Assembly: GCF_038443705.2 (NCBI RefSeq)
Contig: NZ_CP151767.2
Span: 1,240,001-1,304,000, forward strand
Origin: Yoonia sp. SS1-5
Lineage (GTDB): Bacteria; Pseudomonadota; Alphaproteobacteria; Rhodobacterales; Rhodobacteraceae
Reading direction: 5' to 3'
DNA: 64,000 nucleotides
Positions 15,983 to 26,399 of this stretch are shown one piece after another; within the stretch, counting starts at the first letter, position 1, and every line of letters begins with the position of its first letter. Position numbers and translations under genes: made by a program. The notes under the pieces were generated by a model that had not been told where the DNA came from, did not search any database, and saw only the letters and a program-made list of their open reading frames with translations.

Positions 15983-17266
15983 ATGCCCCACGATCAACGC
16001 ATTTTTCTATTCCTGCAAGGCCCTCACGGACCGTTCTTCAAGCAATTGGCGCGGATGTTACGCCAATCCGGCGCACGCGTCTGGCGGGTTGGTTTCAACG
16101 CAGGTGACGCCGCTTTTTGGGGACGTGATCAGGGCTATGTCCCGTTTCAGGACCCGCCCGCGGATTGGGCCGCCACATTGCGCAAGCTTCTGTCGGACAA
16201 GGGGATCACCGATCTGGTGCTCTACGGCGACACCCGCCCGGTTCATGCCGAGGCCGTGGCGCAAGCCAAGGCCGCCGGCGTCACAATACACATCTTCGAA
16301 GAAGGCTATATGCGGCCCTATTGGGTCACTTACGAGCGCGGCGGCAGCAATGGGCATTCGCGGTTGATGGATTTCACCGTCGCCTCGATGGAGGCGCGGC
16401 TGGCCCGCTCCGAAAACGATATGCAGACACCGCCCGCCCATTGGGGCGATATGCGTCAACATATCTTCTACGGGGCTTTGTATCACTGGTTTGTCCTGTT
16501 CCGAAACAAGGCCTATCCGCATTTTCAGACACATCGGGCGCAATCGGTCCTGCGCGAGGCGCTGAATTATTCACGCCGGCTGGTGCTGATGCCGTTTCTG
16601 GCCCAGCACAGACGTTGGGCAACGCGCCGGATCAAGGCGGGGGGCTATCCCTACCATCTGGTTCTTTTGCAGCTGGAACATGATGCCAGTTTTCTGGCCC
16701 ATTCGCCTTTTGCCGATAACGCCGAATTCTTGCGGGTCGTCATCGGCGGTTTTGCAAAAGGCGCGCCCCCCCATCACCATCTTGTCTTCAAGGCACATCC
16801 ATTGGAAAGCGGGCAGTCGCCATTGCACCGATTGATCCGCGACGCCGCTGCAGATCACAAAATCGCGGACCGTGTGCATTATGTGCGGGGTGGCAAGCTG
16901 GCGGCGTTGCTTGATCACGCAAGCAGCGCCGTGACAGTAAATTCCACCGCAGGCCAGCAGGTGCTATGGCGCGGTCTGCCGCTCAAGGTATTTGGGGCCG
17001 CGGTTTATGACAAACCACCTTTCGTGTCTGATCAGTCATTGCCGGATTTTTTTGCGGCACCCAAGTTGCCCGATGCGCGCGCCTATCGCAGCTATCGGCG
17101 GTTCTTGCTGTCGACCAGTCAGGTTCCGGGCGGGTTTTATTCCAGCGCTGGCCGGCGGCAGCTGCGGCGGCATCTTGTGGATATGATGCTGGCTGAAAAC
17201 GATCCCTACGACGCCTTGCCGCGTCATGGTGATGACCGCACCCCAAAGCTAAAAGTCGTATCCTGA
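15983..17266 (+). CDS. kpsS: capsule polysaccharide Kdo transferase KpsS-like
   Basis: A 427-residue cytoplasmic protein of the KpsS family. KpsS starts the beta-Kdo linker on lyso-phosphatidylglycerol for ABC-exported (group 2 type) capsules. Recognisable parts are 'RIFLFLQGPHGPFFKQLARML' at the start, 'GVTIHIFEEGYMRPYWVTYERGG', 'PYHLVLLQLEHDASF', 'KAHPLESG' and the C-terminal 'TVNSTAGQQVLWRGLPLKVFGAAVYDKP'. The ATG at 15983 is preferred over one 60 bases upstream because the conserved part begins there, but neither has a strong ribosome site. It is followed by kpsC after 38 bases. Confidence 0.85.
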   Translation: MPHDQRIFLFLQGPHGPFFKQLARMLRQSGARVWRVGFNAGDAAFWGRDQGYVPFQDPPADWAATLRKLLSDKGITDLVLYGDTRPVHAEAVAQAKAAGVTIHIFEEGYMRPYWVTYERGGSNGHSRLMDFTVASMEARLARSENDMQTPPAHWGDMRQHIFYGALYHWFVLFRNKAYPHFQTHRAQSVLREALNYSRRLVLMPFLAQHRRWATRRIKAGGYPYHLVLLQLEHDASFLAHSPFADNAEFLRVVIGGFAKGAPPHHHLVFKAHPLESGQSPLHRLIRDAAADHKIADRVHYVRGGKLAALLDHASSAVTVNSTAGQQVLWRGLPLKVFGAAVYDKPPFVSDQSLPDFFAAPKLPDARAYRSYRRFLLSTSQVPGGFYSSAGRRQLRRHLVDMMLAENDPYDALPRHGDDRTPKLKVVS

Positions 17267-17304
17267 TACTGGCAAATGTGAATGGGCTGGCCTAGCTTGC
17301 GCGC

Positions 17305-19323
17305 ATGACCAAGCCGCACCGTCAAAACCTTTTTGTCTATAACGGCGGGTTTCTTACCCAGACCCGGGTGCGGCGCATTCTTGATCTGGCGGGCTTTGAC
17401 ATCAAGCTTGGTGCGCCCTCGGGTGATGACGCCGTTGGTGTGTGGGGGCAAAGTCCAACCGCACCAAGGGGCGAGAAGGTCGCCGATCGCCGCAATGCGC
17501 CCGTCATAAGGGTTGAGGATGCATTTTTGCGATCCGTCGGCCTGGGACGTGATGGCGATTTGCCGCTTGGCTTGCAGATCGACAGGCACGGCGTGCATTT
17601 TGACCCCGCACAGCCATCTGATCTGGAACTGCTGCTGACCGAAGACCCGCTTGACGACACCGCGCTTCTCAATCGGGCGCGGCACGGGATATCCGCGCTG
17701 CGATCGCTACATCTGTCAAAATACAATGCTTTTGATCCAGATCTGCCCACCCCAAAGCCAGGCTATGTTCTGGTCATTGACCAGACGCGCAAAGACGCCT
17801 CTGTCAAGGCCAGCGGCGCTGACAGCAACAGCTTTCGCGAGATGCTATACTACGCACAAACCGAACATCCCGGCGCCCCAATCCTGATCAAGACCCATCC
17901 GGAAACCACAGCTGGTCACCGCGAGGGGTATTTTGGCCCCGATGACGCAACCGCCCGGATCAGCCTGTCGGACGCGCCCCTATCCCCTTGGGCCCTTTTT
18001 GAAGGGGCTATCGCGGTTTACACGGTCAGCTCTCAGATGGGTTTTGAGGCTATTCTGGCGGGTCACAAACCAGTGGTCTTTGGCCAGCCATTCTATATTG
18101 GCTGGGGGCTGACGGATGATCGCAAGCCCCTGCAACGCCGCCAACGTCGATTGACGCGCGCGCAGTTATTTGCGGCGGCGATGATCCTGTACCCCACCTG
18201 GTACGACCCATATCACGACAGGCTTTGCAGCTTTGAAGAGGTGGTGGCGACGCTGGGTGCAATGGCCCGCGCGGCCCGAGATGACTATCGTGGCTGGGTC
18301 GCGTCGGATATAAGCCTTTGGAAACGCAAAACATTCCAAAAGGCCTTTGGAAAACCACGGCCGGTCCTGTTCGCAAAACCGGACGATGCGCAAGCCAAGG
18401 CGCAATCGCTTGACCGGCGGATCATGCAATGGGCCAGCAAGGCGGGCGCGGCATCGGCGGCGGATGTGCTGGTCGAGGATGGGTTTTTGCGGTCAAAGGG
18501 GCTGGGGGCGGATTTGATCGCGCCACTTAGCCTCGTGCTGGATAGACAGGGCATCTACTATGATGCGACACGGCCCAGTGATCTGGAAACGATGATCAAG
18601 GCCCGCGCTGACCTGGATGAGGGCGCACATGCACGCGCAACCGCGCTGATCGACCGGATCAGGCACGCCCGGCTTTCAAAATACAACCCGTCAGATAAGC
18701 AGACGCAAATCTCGCTGCCCCAAGGGCGGCGTATTCTTGTGCCGGGACAGGTCGAGGATGATGCCTCCATCCGGTTAGGCACCACCGATGTGACGACCAA
18801 TGCCGAACTGTTGCAAACCGTCAGAGAGGCGAACCCGGCCGCCGTGGTGGTCTACAAACCACACCCGGATGTCGAGGCAGGGCTGCGCCCCGGCGCCGTG
18901 ACGGACCCGTCCGAATGGGCCGACCATGTTCTTAGCAACGCCGATCCCATCGCAGCGATCGCAGCGGTTGATGAAATCTGGACAATGACATCCCTGCTTG
19001 GGTTCGAGGCGTTGATCCACGGCAAGCGCGTGACCTGTCTTGGCACGCCGTTCTATGCCGGTTGGGGACTGACCGATGACCGAAGCATGCCAGTCACCCG
19101 GCGCGACGTCCGCGTTGATCTGGCCGCATTGGTCCATGCAACACTGATCGACTATCCGCGCTATTTTGATCCGGTCACGGGGCTGCCCTGCCCCGTCGAA
19201 GTGATTGCCGACAGGCTGGAACATGGCGATTTGCCCCACCCCGGCCCATTCAATCGCAGCCTTGCCAAACTGCAAGGCGCATTGGCAAGCTACGCCTGGC
19301 TTTGGCGCCAGTCCAAGACCTGA
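17305..19323 (+). CDS. kpsC: capsule polysaccharide Kdo transferase KpsC-like, duplicated GT domains
   Basis: A 672-residue protein with two tandem homologous halves (residues ~1-330 and ~335-672), each carrying the same motif series. These are 'VEDAFLRSVGLG'/'VEDGFLRSKGLG', 'DRHGVHFDPAQPSDLE'/'DRQGIYYDATRPSDLE', 'KTHPET'/'KPHPDV' and 'GWGLTDDR' in both. This is the KpsC layout, in which two glycosyltransferase modules extend the poly-beta-Kdo linker. The 3' end overlaps the convergent ribD by 34 bases. No capsule exporter or polymerase genes are nearby. Confidence 0.88.
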   Translation: MTKPHRQNLFVYNGGFLTQTRVRRILDLAGFDIKLGAPSGDDAVGVWGQSPTAPRGEKVADRRNAPVIRVEDAFLRSVGLGRDGDLPLGLQIDRHGVHFDPAQPSDLELLLTEDPLDDTALLNRARHGISALRSLHLSKYNAFDPDLPTPKPGYVLVIDQTRKDASVKASGADSNSFREMLYYAQTEHPGAPILIKTHPETTAGHREGYFGPDDATARISLSDAPLSPWALFEGAIAVYTVSSQMGFEAILAGHKPVVFGQPFYIGWGLTDDRKPLQRRQRRLTRAQLFAAAMILYPTWYDPYHDRLCSFEEVVATLGAMARAARDDYRGWVASDISLWKRKTFQKAFGKPRPVLFAKPDDAQAKAQSLDRRIMQWASKAGAASAADVLVEDGFLRSKGLGADLIAPLSLVLDRQGIYYDATRPSDLETMIKARADLDEGAHARATALIDRIRHARLSKYNPSDKQTQISLPQGRRILVPGQVEDDASIRLGTTDVTTNAELLQTVREANPAAVVVYKPHPDVEAGLRPGAVTDPSEWADHVLSNADPIAAIAAVDEIWTMTSLLGFEALIHGKRVTCLGTPFYAGWGLTDDRSMPVTRRDVRVDLAALVHATLIDYPRYFDPVTGLPCPVEVIADRLEHGDLPHPGPFNRSLAKLQGALASYAWLWRQSKT

Positions 19324-20417
19324 TCCAGATCAGGCCGGGTCCAGACATGCATGATGTCCGGGCCCATTTGCTGCACCCGGTCCAGACGGAACCGCGGGCT
19401 TCGTGCCAGTTGGTCCACCCCCATGGCGCCAAGGCCGGGGATCCCTTCCGCACCGATGATCATCCCGGCGTTGAAAACGACCAGTTCATCAACCAGCTCC
19501 GCTGCCAGCAGGGCCGCCCCCAACATACCACCGCCTTCGCAAAAGACCCTTGTGATACCTTGGGCGGCCAACGCCGCCAGGGCCGATGCCGGGTCCACCT
19601 GCCCTGCAGCAACATCGCATGGCAGGCTGACAGCACCCCGGGCGGTCCAGGCGCTGACATCGGCGCCGGCCTGATGGCACAGATAGACTGGCGGGGTCGC
19701 CCCATCACGCAGCATTTTTGCATTTTCAGGCAACCGGCCCTCGCGTGAAATGACAACCCGCGCTGGTTGCCGTGTGATCCCCAGATCGCGGACGGTCAGC
19801 GATGGGTCATCCGCCCGGACAGTACCCGCCCCAACCATCACGGCATCGTGCCGGGCGCGCATCATGTGGACTGCGCGGCGGGCCTGCGGGCCGGTAATCC
19901 ACTGGCTTTCGCCTGCTGCAGTGGCAATTCGCCCGTCCAGACTACAGGCCAGTTTCAGCGTCACGAAGGGACGATCACGGGTCACACGCAACAAAAACCC
20001 GGCAAGATCACGGCGGGCGACCCGGTCATGCACGCCCCGCTCAACAGCGACACCTGCGGCACGCAACATCGCCTCGCCCTTGCCCGCAACGCGCGGGTCA
20101 GGATCGGCGGTAGCAATGACAACGCGTTTGACGCCTGCGGCAATCAACGCCTCCGCGCAGGGCGGGGTCTGACCATGATGCGCGCAAGGTTCGAGTGTGA
20201 CATAGGCTGTCGACCCGGCGGCCGTCGTCCCGGCCTGCGCCAATGCGACAGTTTCTGCATGTGGGCGGCCACCATCCGCCGTGTGTCCGCGACCGACAAT
20301 CCGGTCGTCCTTCACAATAACACAGCCAACCTGTGGATTGGGCCAGACGCGCCCCTGACCGCGCCGGCCCAGCGCCAGCGCCAGCGCCATATATCGCGCG
20401 TCAGACTGCGCGGTCAC
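19290..20417 (-). CDS. ribD: bifunctional riboflavin deaminase/reductase RibD
   Basis: A 375-residue RibD. Residues ~1-145 form the deaminase with zinc ligands in 'HAE' (53-55) and '[11 protein letters not shown]' (77-87). Residues ~150-370 form the DHFR-like reductase ('[31 protein letters not shown]', '[20 protein letters not shown]'). It carries out deamination and side-chain reduction of the pyrimidine precursor. The start overlaps the nrdR stop (ATGA). Its 3' end runs 34 bases into kpsC on the other strand. Confidence 0.95.
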   Translation of the reverse strand: MTAQSDARYMALALALGRRGQGRVWPNPQVGCVIVKDDRIVGRGHTADGGRPHAETVALAQAGTTAAGSTAYVTLEPCAHHGQTPPCAEALIAAGVKRVVIATADPDPRVAGKGEAMLRAAGVAVERGVHDRVARRDLAGFLLRVTRDRPFVTLKLACSLDGRIATAAGESQWITGPQARRAVHMMRARHDAVMVGAGTVRADDPSLTVRDLGITRQPARVVISREGRLPENAKMLRDGATPPVYLCHQAGADVSAWTARGAVSLPCDVAAGQVDPASALAALAAQGITRVFCEGGGMLGAALLAAELVDELVVFNAGMIIGAEGIPGLGAMGVDQLARSPRFRLDRVQQMGPDIMHVWTRPDLDQVLDWRQSQA

Positions 20418-20881
20418 TCGTCAGCCGGCTGATCCGGGCGCAATTCACTGACAAATTTGTCAAAATCATCAGCAGCCTGGAAATTTTTGTAAACACTGGC
20501 AAAGCGGACATAGGCAACAGTGTCGATCCGGGCCAGGCTTTCCATAACGATTTCACCAATCGTGCCCGACGGAATATCTGTTTCGCCCATGCTTTCCAGA
20601 CGGCGGACAATCCCACTGATCATCTGGTCCATACGCTCGGGTTCGACAGGGCGTTTTTGCAGGGCAATCCGGATAGAGCGTTCCAGCTTTGGCCGGTCGA
20701 AATCTTCGCGGCGTCCGTTGGACTTGATCACAACCAAATCACGCAGCTGGACCCGTTCATAAGTGGTGAAACGGCCGCCACAGGCCGGGCAGAACCGACG
20801 GCGCCTGATCGCCACATGATCCTCTGCGGGGCGCGAATCTTTTACCTGTGTGTCAACATTTCCGCAAAAAGGGCAACGCAT
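20414..20881 (-). CDS. nrdR: transcriptional repressor NrdR
   Basis: A 155-residue NrdR: an N-terminal zinc ribbon with Cys 3, 6, 31 and 34 (MRCPFCG...FCPACGGRF), then an ATP-cone domain ('[24 protein letters not shown]...'). It senses ATP/dATP and represses ribonucleotide reductase genes. The start at 20881 gives the canonical MRCPFC N-terminus; the longer frame upstream is not used. Coupling to ribD by ATGA overlap is common among proteobacteria. No nrd gene is in this window. Confidence 0.96.
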   Translation of the reverse strand: MRCPFCGNVDTQVKDSRPAEDHVAIRRRRFCPACGGRFTTYERVQLRDLVVIKSNGRREDFDRPKLERSIRIALQKRPVEPERMDQMISGIVRRLESMGETDIPSGTIGEIVMESLARIDTVAYVRFASVYKNFQAADDFDKFVSELRPDQPADE

Positions 20882-21040
20882 GTCCGGTCCTTCATGTCTA
20901 GTTATGGGGTCTACGCCCCATTTATCCACAGGCACTATAGGAACCCCGACAGGTTTTGGGTAGAGGGCAAATCACATCGCAAGATAAGGGACCGAAAGAG
21001 CTGCCATCACCCTGCTGATCTGCCGGGCGGATGCCGTGCT

Positions 21041-21451
21041 TCAATCCGGCCGCATATGAGCCACAACCGACCGACGATGTGGCCTGTCCCGGTGTTCAAA
21101 AAGGTAGATGCCTTGCCAGGTGCCCAGCATCAAAGCGCCGTCTTGAACCGGAATGCTTAAATGCGTGGGCAGCAAAGCGGCCTTGATATGCGCGGGCATA
21201 TCATCTGGACCTTCATAGGTATGCGTCAGGTACGCCATCGACGGATCGGTCGTTGGGGGCACCAGCCGGGCAAAGAAGTTCTGCAAATCGGTCTGGACCT
21301 CTGGATCCGCATTCTCTTGGATCAAAAGACTTGCCGAACTGTGCTGCACAAATAGCGTCAGCAAACCCGACCCTGTCGCCCATTCGGCGACGTCACCGGT
21401 GAAGGAATATAGGCCCGGGCCGTTTGTGGAGATTTCAAACCGCGTCTGCAT
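21041..21451 (-). CDS. YjbQ family protein (UPF0047)
   Basis: A 136-residue protein of the YjbQ/UPF0047 family, annotated as a secondary thiamine-phosphate synthase because some members show weak activity. Characteristic segments: 'LLTLFVQHSSASLLIQENADPEVQTDL', 'YLTHTYEGPDDMPAHIKAALL' and 'LMLGTWQGIYLFEHR'. It stands alone, 160 bases downstream of nrdR. The true role is unclear. Confidence 0.88.
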   Translation of the reverse strand: MQTRFEISTNGPGLYSFTGDVAEWATGSGLLTLFVQHSSASLLIQENADPEVQTDLQNFFARLVPPTTDPSMAYLTHTYEGPDDMPAHIKAALLPTHLSIPVQDGALMLGTWQGIYLFEHRDRPHRRSVVAHMRPD

Positions 21452-21470
21452 GGCGCGGTTTTGCGGTGTT

Positions 21471-21692
21471 TCAGTTGCCAGAGCAACCCTGCATTGATGG
21501 ATGCATCACCGGCAATCCGAACGTTGCTGCCATTTGTGGGCTTAACCGCGGCAAGCAGGCCTCGGCCACGCGCATGTCGGATGCCTGATTGGTGGTCACA
21601 CTTTCAACAGTCGTCACCGCATAAGCGCTGGCTGTCTGCGCGGTCACGAGTGCCGCAGAAAATATAGTAGCTGAAAAAATAATCTTAAACAT
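21471..21692 (-). CDS. small secreted protein, related to the next gene
   Basis: A 73-residue protein with a clear signal peptide (hydrophobic residues 4-19, AXA-type cleavage at 'ASA-Y' near 23). The mature part is about 50 residues with two cysteines (46 and 70), which may form a disulfide in the periplasm. It resembles the neighbour at 21860-22099: both mature proteins start AY, then share a T/V-rich strand, 'NQ(A/I)', a short helix ending before a Cys, and a segment 'LSPQMAATFGLP' versus 'IAPELVAILALP'. Family unknown to me. Confidence 0.6.
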   Translation of the reverse strand: MFKIIFSATIFSAALVTAQTASAYAVTTVESVTTNQASDMRVAEACLPRLSPQMAATFGLPVMHPSMQGCSGN

Positions 21693-21859
21693 ATCACGAC
21701 CCTGAACAATCTACCGGCAAAAGCCTAGAACAACCAATGCGGAACTGAACTAAAGAATAGTCAATTTGTTCAGAGTTGACCCGCAAAAAGTTAACTCAGG
21801 GTTAATCAATCATGAAGCTGCTGGGACGTTCTGTGCCAAATGGCACAGTTGTGGAATGT

Positions 21860-22099
21860 TTATTCGGCGCAGGCCAGTGCCATGGCAGCCGGCTGCGACG
21901 CCGTGGCGGGTAGCGCCAGGATCGCGACGAGTTCTGGCGCAATCGGGCCATCACAAACCTCGGCCGCGTCGGCAATCTGGTTACCGGTCAGCACGATATC
22001 CGTCAGTTTTACCGCAGGTTCGGTGCTGTAAGCCTGCGCAGCGGGGGCGAGTGCGATGCTCAAAACAACGGATGCGAAGCTCATTGATAGACGGGTCAT
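21860..22099 (-). CDS. small secreted protein, related to the previous gene
   Basis: A 79-residue protein with a signal peptide (hydrophobic residues 6-20, cleavage near 'AQA-Y' at 23) and two cysteines (49 and 77) in an acidic mature part. It resembles the gene at 21471-21692 in layout and in the segments around NQ and the first Cys. It is the upstream member of the pair, with 167 bases between them, so each may have its own promoter. AAAGGA lies before the ATG. Function unknown. Confidence 0.6.
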   Translation of the reverse strand: MTRLSMSFASVVLSIALAPAAQAYSTEPAVKLTDIVLTGNQIADAAEVCDGPIAPELVAILALPATASQPAAMALACAE

Positions 22100-22203
22100 G
22101 GGTTTGTCCTTTCTGATGTAGAAGGACTTAGCCCTGTTTATTCACGTTTCCAATCTGCTGAAACGCGATGTCACATGATCGTAAACGCACATGAGCACGG
22201 CGT

Positions 22204-22223
22204 GATAAGGGCCGATACGGCCC
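22204..22223 (-). terminator. possible terminator after rpoD
   Basis: On the minus strand GGGCCG-TAT-CGGCCC forms a 6-bp GC stem 19 bases beyond the rpoD stop, followed only by TTATCACG. The T run is short, so efficiency is doubtful. Confidence 0.4.
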
Positions 22224-22241
22224 TCAACACATGAAACAGCT

Positions 22242-24224
22242 CTATTGATCGAGGAACGACCGTAGCTTGCGCGACCGGCTGGGGTGCTTGAGCTTGCGCA
22301 GCGCCTTGGCCTCAATCTGGCGAATACGCTCACGCGTTACGCTGAACTGCTGACCCACTTCTTCAAGCGTATGATCGGTATTCATCCCGATCCCGAACCG
22401 CATCCGCAAAACCCGTTCCTCGCGCGGGGTCAACGATGCCAAGACGCGGGTTGTGGTCTCTTTCAGGTTCTCCTGGATCGCGCTGTCCAGCGGCAGGATC
22501 GCATTCTTGTCCTCGATGAAATCGCCAAGCTGGCTGTCTTCCTCGTCCCCGATCGGGGTTTCGAGCGAGATCGGCTCTTTCGCGATCTTCATGACCTTGC
22601 GGACTTTCTCCAAAGGCATTTGCAGCTTTTCTGCCAATTCCTCGGGCGTCGGTTCACGGCCGATTTCATGCAGCATCTGCCGACCGGTGCGCACCAGCTT
22701 GTTGATCGTTTCGATCATATGGACAGGAATACGGATCGTCCGCGCCTGATCGGCAATCGACCGGGTGATCGCCTGACGGATCCACCATGTCGCATAGGTG
22801 CTGAACTTGTAGCCGCGACGATATTCAAATTTGTCCACGGCCTTCATCAAGCCGATATTCCCTTCCTGGATCAAGTCAAGGAATTGCAGGCCACGGTTGG
22901 TATATTTCTTGGCGATGGAGATCACGAGCCGCAGGTTCGCTTCGACCATTTCCTTCTTGGCCTGACGGGCCTCTTTCTCGCCCTTTTGAACCTGCTGGAC
23001 GATGCGACGGAATTCGGTGATATCAACGCCCACATATTGGCCGACCTGCGCCATGTCGCCGCGTAAATCCTCGATCTTGTCCGTCGATTTCTCGATCAGC
23101 ATCTGCCAACCACGACCGGACTTTTCTGACATTTCCTCCAGCCAGTTTGGATCAAGTTCGCGACCGCGATAGGCGTCGATGAATTCACGACGGTTGATGC
23201 GGGCCTGATCGGCAAGCTTCACCATGGCGCTATCAATCGACATGATGCGGCGGTTGATGCCGTAAAGCTGGTCAATCAACGCCTCGATACGATTGTTATG
23301 CAGGTGAAGCGAATTCACCAACTCCACGATTTCGGCGCGCAGTTTCTGATATTTGCCTTCCGCCTTGTCAGAGAATGACGAATCCTCGTTCAGCGTCGCG
23401 GACATCCGCGCATCTTGCATGTCAGACAGCGTGGCAAAGTCGCGCGCGATGATTTCCAGTGTTTCCAGAACGCGTGGCTTTAGCGCGGCTTCCATGGCGG
23501 CGAGCGACATGTTGGCCTGATCATCGTCGTCGTCGTCGTCATCCTTGGTGATCGGATTGCCGTCGGCGTCCAGCTCTTGTGTTTCTTCTTTTTTCTCGGG
23601 GGTCTCGGTGGCGACAGGGGCGACAACGGTTTCCTCTTCACCATCCTCGCCCATCTGGTTACCGAACGTCGTCTCAAGGTCGATAACATCGCGCAGCAAA
23701 ATGTCTTCGGACAACAATTCATCGCGCCAGATGGTGATCGCCTGGAATGTCAGCGGGCTTTCGCAAAGCCCAAGGATCATCGTATTGCGGCCAGCCTCGA
23801 TCCGTTTGGCGATCGCAATTTCACCTTCACGCGACAAAAGCTCGACCGAGCCCATTTCGCGCAGATACATCCGAACCGGATCATCCGTCCGGTCAAGCTT
23901 CTCAGCTTCGGCGCCGCCGATTGCCACATCGCGCGAGCCCGAGACAGTGGCCACCTGCGTGTTGCCCTGCGGCTCTTCGCTTTCTTCGCTTTCTTCTTCT
24001 TCGGTGACCTGAATGCCCATTTCGGACAGCATCGACATGACGTCTTCGATCTGGTCAGACGATACCTGATCAGGCGGCAGCACCGCGTTCAGCTGATCGT
24101 AGGTGATGTAGCCGCGCTCGCGCGCCTCGGCGATCATCTTTTTGACAGCGGCCTGGCTCATATCCAGGCTCATATCACCGTCCTGGTCGCCGTCTTTCCG
24201 ATCGTCGTTGTCTTTCGCAGCCAT
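22242..24224 (-). CDS. rpoD: RNA polymerase primary sigma factor RpoD
   Basis: A 660-residue primary sigma factor. In order: region 1.1 ('[23 protein letters not shown]'), '[17 protein letters not shown]' (region 1.2), a long acidic non-conserved insert with 'DDDDDDD', region 2 ('[60 protein letters not shown]'), region 3 and region 4 ('[29 protein letters not shown]'). The ATG at 24224 is preceded by AAGGGGA at good spacing and is preferred over one 72 bases upstream. It follows dnaG on the same strand, the usual dnaG-rpoD order. Confidence 0.97.
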   Translation of the reverse strand: MAAKDNDDRKDGDQDGDMSLDMSQAAVKKMIAEARERGYITYDQLNAVLPPDQVSSDQIEDVMSMLSEMGIQVTEEEESEESEEPQGNTQVATVSGSRDVAIGGAEAEKLDRTDDPVRMYLREMGSVELLSREGEIAIAKRIEAGRNTMILGLCESPLTFQAITIWRDELLSEDILLRDVIDLETTFGNQMGEDGEEETVVAPVATETPEKKEETQELDADGNPITKDDDDDDDDQANMSLAAMEAALKPRVLETLEIIARDFATLSDMQDARMSATLNEDSSFSDKAEGKYQKLRAEIVELVNSLHLHNNRIEALIDQLYGINRRIMSIDSAMVKLADQARINRREFIDAYRGRELDPNWLEEMSEKSGRGWQMLIEKSTDKIEDLRGDMAQVGQYVGVDITEFRRIVQQVQKGEKEARQAKKEMVEANLRLVISIAKKYTNRGLQFLDLIQEGNIGLMKAVDKFEYRRGYKFSTYATWWIRQAITRSIADQARTIRIPVHMIETINKLVRTGRQMLHEIGREPTPEELAEKLQMPLEKVRKVMKIAKEPISLETPIGDEEDSQLGDFIEDKNAILPLDSAIQENLKETTTRVLASLTPREERVLRMRFGIGMNTDHTLEEVGQQFSVTRERIRQIEAKALRKLKHPSRSRKLRSFLDQ

Positions 24225-24356
24225 CCAGAAGGTCCCCTTAAAAACGGTCGTGTCGTACCCAATGTGATTCGGGTGATTCGATTTCAGACGAATCAATCCT
24301 GCATCGGGCTGATTCGCAAGCAGGTCGCCTTTATTTTCTAAGCGATGTTGCTTGAT

Positions 24357-26327
24357 TTAAGATTTAGGGCGCTGCGCCCCTTTACCAAAGTTTATCTGTT
24401 CCAGCAGCGAATCCAGCGCATTGCGTTCGTCTTTCTTCATGCGCGCGCCGTTTGCGCCCAATTCGTATTCCGCCTTGTCTTCGTTGTCGCCGCGCCCCGC
24501 CTGATCCAGCAGTGCCGCCGCTTGCCGCAGACGGTGGGTCAAACCCTCATCAGGCACGCCACCAAGGTCCTCGACCGCATCTTCGATTTCGCGCGCATGC
24601 CCTTGCCGCGCCGTCAGTTTCGCAAATTCTTCTGCCAGGCACATGCGCACGACATCTGGCTCGCTTGCGCGACGCACACCCGGACTGATGCTGACATGGT
24701 TGTGTCCCATCACCCTTTCAAGGGGGTCTGGTCCCAATTCCTGAACAACCGCCGCAGACAGGTCCGTTGCGCCAAGATGCCGCAGTAATGCGCGCTGTAT
24801 GTCCTGATGCGCCGGATCGCGGCATTCCATCCGCTCCAGCGCGCTTTCAAATTCGGGGGCGACCTGCGGGGCCGCGATCAATATCGCCAAAATGACAGCC
24901 TCGCGCAGGTGATCTTCTGCCGATGCCCCTGCCCCGAGGGCTGACGCCTTGCTTGTTGCAACCGGGCTGATTTCGCGTTTCCACGCCTCCATCCGACTGT
25001 TGGGTGCCCAACCGCCACCGCCGGATTTACGCGGTGCGGGTTTGCGCCCGCTGAACAGTTGCCAGCGCAGATCCTTGATCGCCTGTCCGTAATGGGAACG
25101 AATTGACGGATCCGCGATCAGCTTGATCTTGTCGCGCAGCGCCTTGTCCAGCGCGGCCTTGCGTTCGGGACTGTCAAAGGATTTGCCATCTGTTTCGCGC
25201 TGCCAGAGCAGTTGAACCATGGGAATGGCCCGATCCAGCAGCTTTTGCATCGCGCCCACCCCTTGCGCCTTGAGAACATCATCGGGGTCCATCCCTTCGG
25301 GCATCAAGGCAAATCGCAATGACTGCCCGGCCTCCAGCAAGGGCAGCGCGATGTCGATGACCCGCATGGCCGCACGCAAGCCCGCAGTGTCACCGTCAAG
25401 TGCGATGATCGGTTCCGGCGCGATACGCCACAGCAGGCGCAACTGATCTTCGGTAATCGCCGTGCCCAGCGGTGCAACTGCGGCGCCAAAACCTGCCTCG
25501 GACATGGCAATGACGTCCATGTACCCCTCGGCCACGACCAAGGGGTAGCCTTTGCCAGCCGCCTCGCGCGCGGGGCCGTGATTGAAAAGGCTGCGGCCTT
25601 TATCGAAAAGCGGGGTTTCCGGCGAGTTGTAGTATTTGGCCGGGTGGTTGGGGTCCATGGCCCGGCCACCAAAACCGATGGCCCGACCGCGGGCGTCCCG
25701 GATGGGGAACATGATCCGCCCCCGGAACCGGTCATAGGGTGGGCCACCACGGTCGCTTTCGGCGGCGATGCCCGCATCCATCACCAGCTTTTGATCAATG
25801 CCCTTGCCCGTCAGATGCGCGAGCGCGCCCCCATTTGCCGGGGCAAAGCCGATTTCCCACCGCGCCTGCGCCGCAGGATCAAGGCCGCGCCGGGCCAGAT
25901 AGTCCCGTGCCTCGGCGGCGGCGGCAGTTTGCAGCTGCAACCGGTGAAATTGCACGGCCTGTTCCATCACCTCAATCAGCTGCGCACGCCGATCTGCCTT
26001 TTGCTGGGCTTGCGGGTCGCGTTCAGGCACGGGCATGCCCGCCTCACCAGCCAGAATTTTGACCGCTTCCATGAAATCCACGTTTTCCGTCTCGCGGACA
26101 AAGGAAATGGCATCCCCTTTGGCGTGGCAGCCAAAGCAGTAATAATAGCCCTTCCGGTCATCGACGTGAAAGCTGGCGGTCTTTTCCTGATGGAAAGGGC
26201 ATGGCGCCCAAAGGTCGCCCTTGCCCTGATTTGATTTGCGGGTATCCCAGATCACCTTGCGGCCAACCACCTGCCCCAGGGACAGGCGGCCGCGCAATTC
26301 ATCTAAAAATCCGGGTGGCAGGCTCAT
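24357..26327 (-). CDS. dnaG: DNA primase
   Basis: A 656-residue primase that makes RNA primers at the replication fork. It has an N-terminal zinc domain with ligands C43, H46, C64 and C67 ('CPFHQEK...CFGCHAKGD'), a TOPRIM domain with 'VVAEGYMDVIAM' and 'ALDGDTAG', and a C-terminal DnaB-interaction region. 'FRGRIMFPIRDARGRAIGFGGRAM' is a family signature. It lies upstream of rpoD on the same strand with 132 bases between. Confidence 0.97.
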   Translation of the reverse strand: MSLPPGFLDELRGRLSLGQVVGRKVIWDTRKSNQGKGDLWAPCPFHQEKTASFHVDDRKGYYYCFGCHAKGDAISFVRETENVDFMEAVKILAGEAGMPVPERDPQAQQKADRRAQLIEVMEQAVQFHRLQLQTAAAAEARDYLARRGLDPAAQARWEIGFAPANGGALAHLTGKGIDQKLVMDAGIAAESDRGGPPYDRFRGRIMFPIRDARGRAIGFGGRAMDPNHPAKYYNSPETPLFDKGRSLFNHGPAREAAGKGYPLVVAEGYMDVIAMSEAGFGAAVAPLGTAITEDQLRLLWRIAPEPIIALDGDTAGLRAAMRVIDIALPLLEAGQSLRFALMPEGMDPDDVLKAQGVGAMQKLLDRAIPMVQLLWQRETDGKSFDSPERKAALDKALRDKIKLIADPSIRSHYGQAIKDLRWQLFSGRKPAPRKSGGGGWAPNSRMEAWKREISPVATSKASALGAGASAEDHLREAVILAILIAAPQVAPEFESALERMECRDPAHQDIQRALLRHLGATDLSAAVVQELGPDPLERVMGHNHVSISPGVRRASEPDVVRMCLAEEFAKLTARQGHAREIEDAVEDLGGVPDEGLTHRLRQAAALLDQAGRGDNEDKAEYELGANGARMKKDERNALDSLLEQINFGKGAQRPKS

Positions 26328-26344
26328 AGCGCGATATCATCTGA

Positions 26345-26376
26345 TAAAAGGCGGGCGCCCACAACCGGCCCCCGCC
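26345..26376 (-). terminator. rho-independent terminator after the glutamate dehydrogenase gene
   Basis: Reading the minus strand, GGCGGG ... CCCGCC (26371-26376 with 26350-26355) forms a GC stem followed by TTTTATC. It lies between the dehydrogenase stop and the dnaG start, so it should separate the two transcripts. Confidence 0.65.
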
Positions 26377-26399
26377 GCTTCTTTGCAGATTATCCGCCG

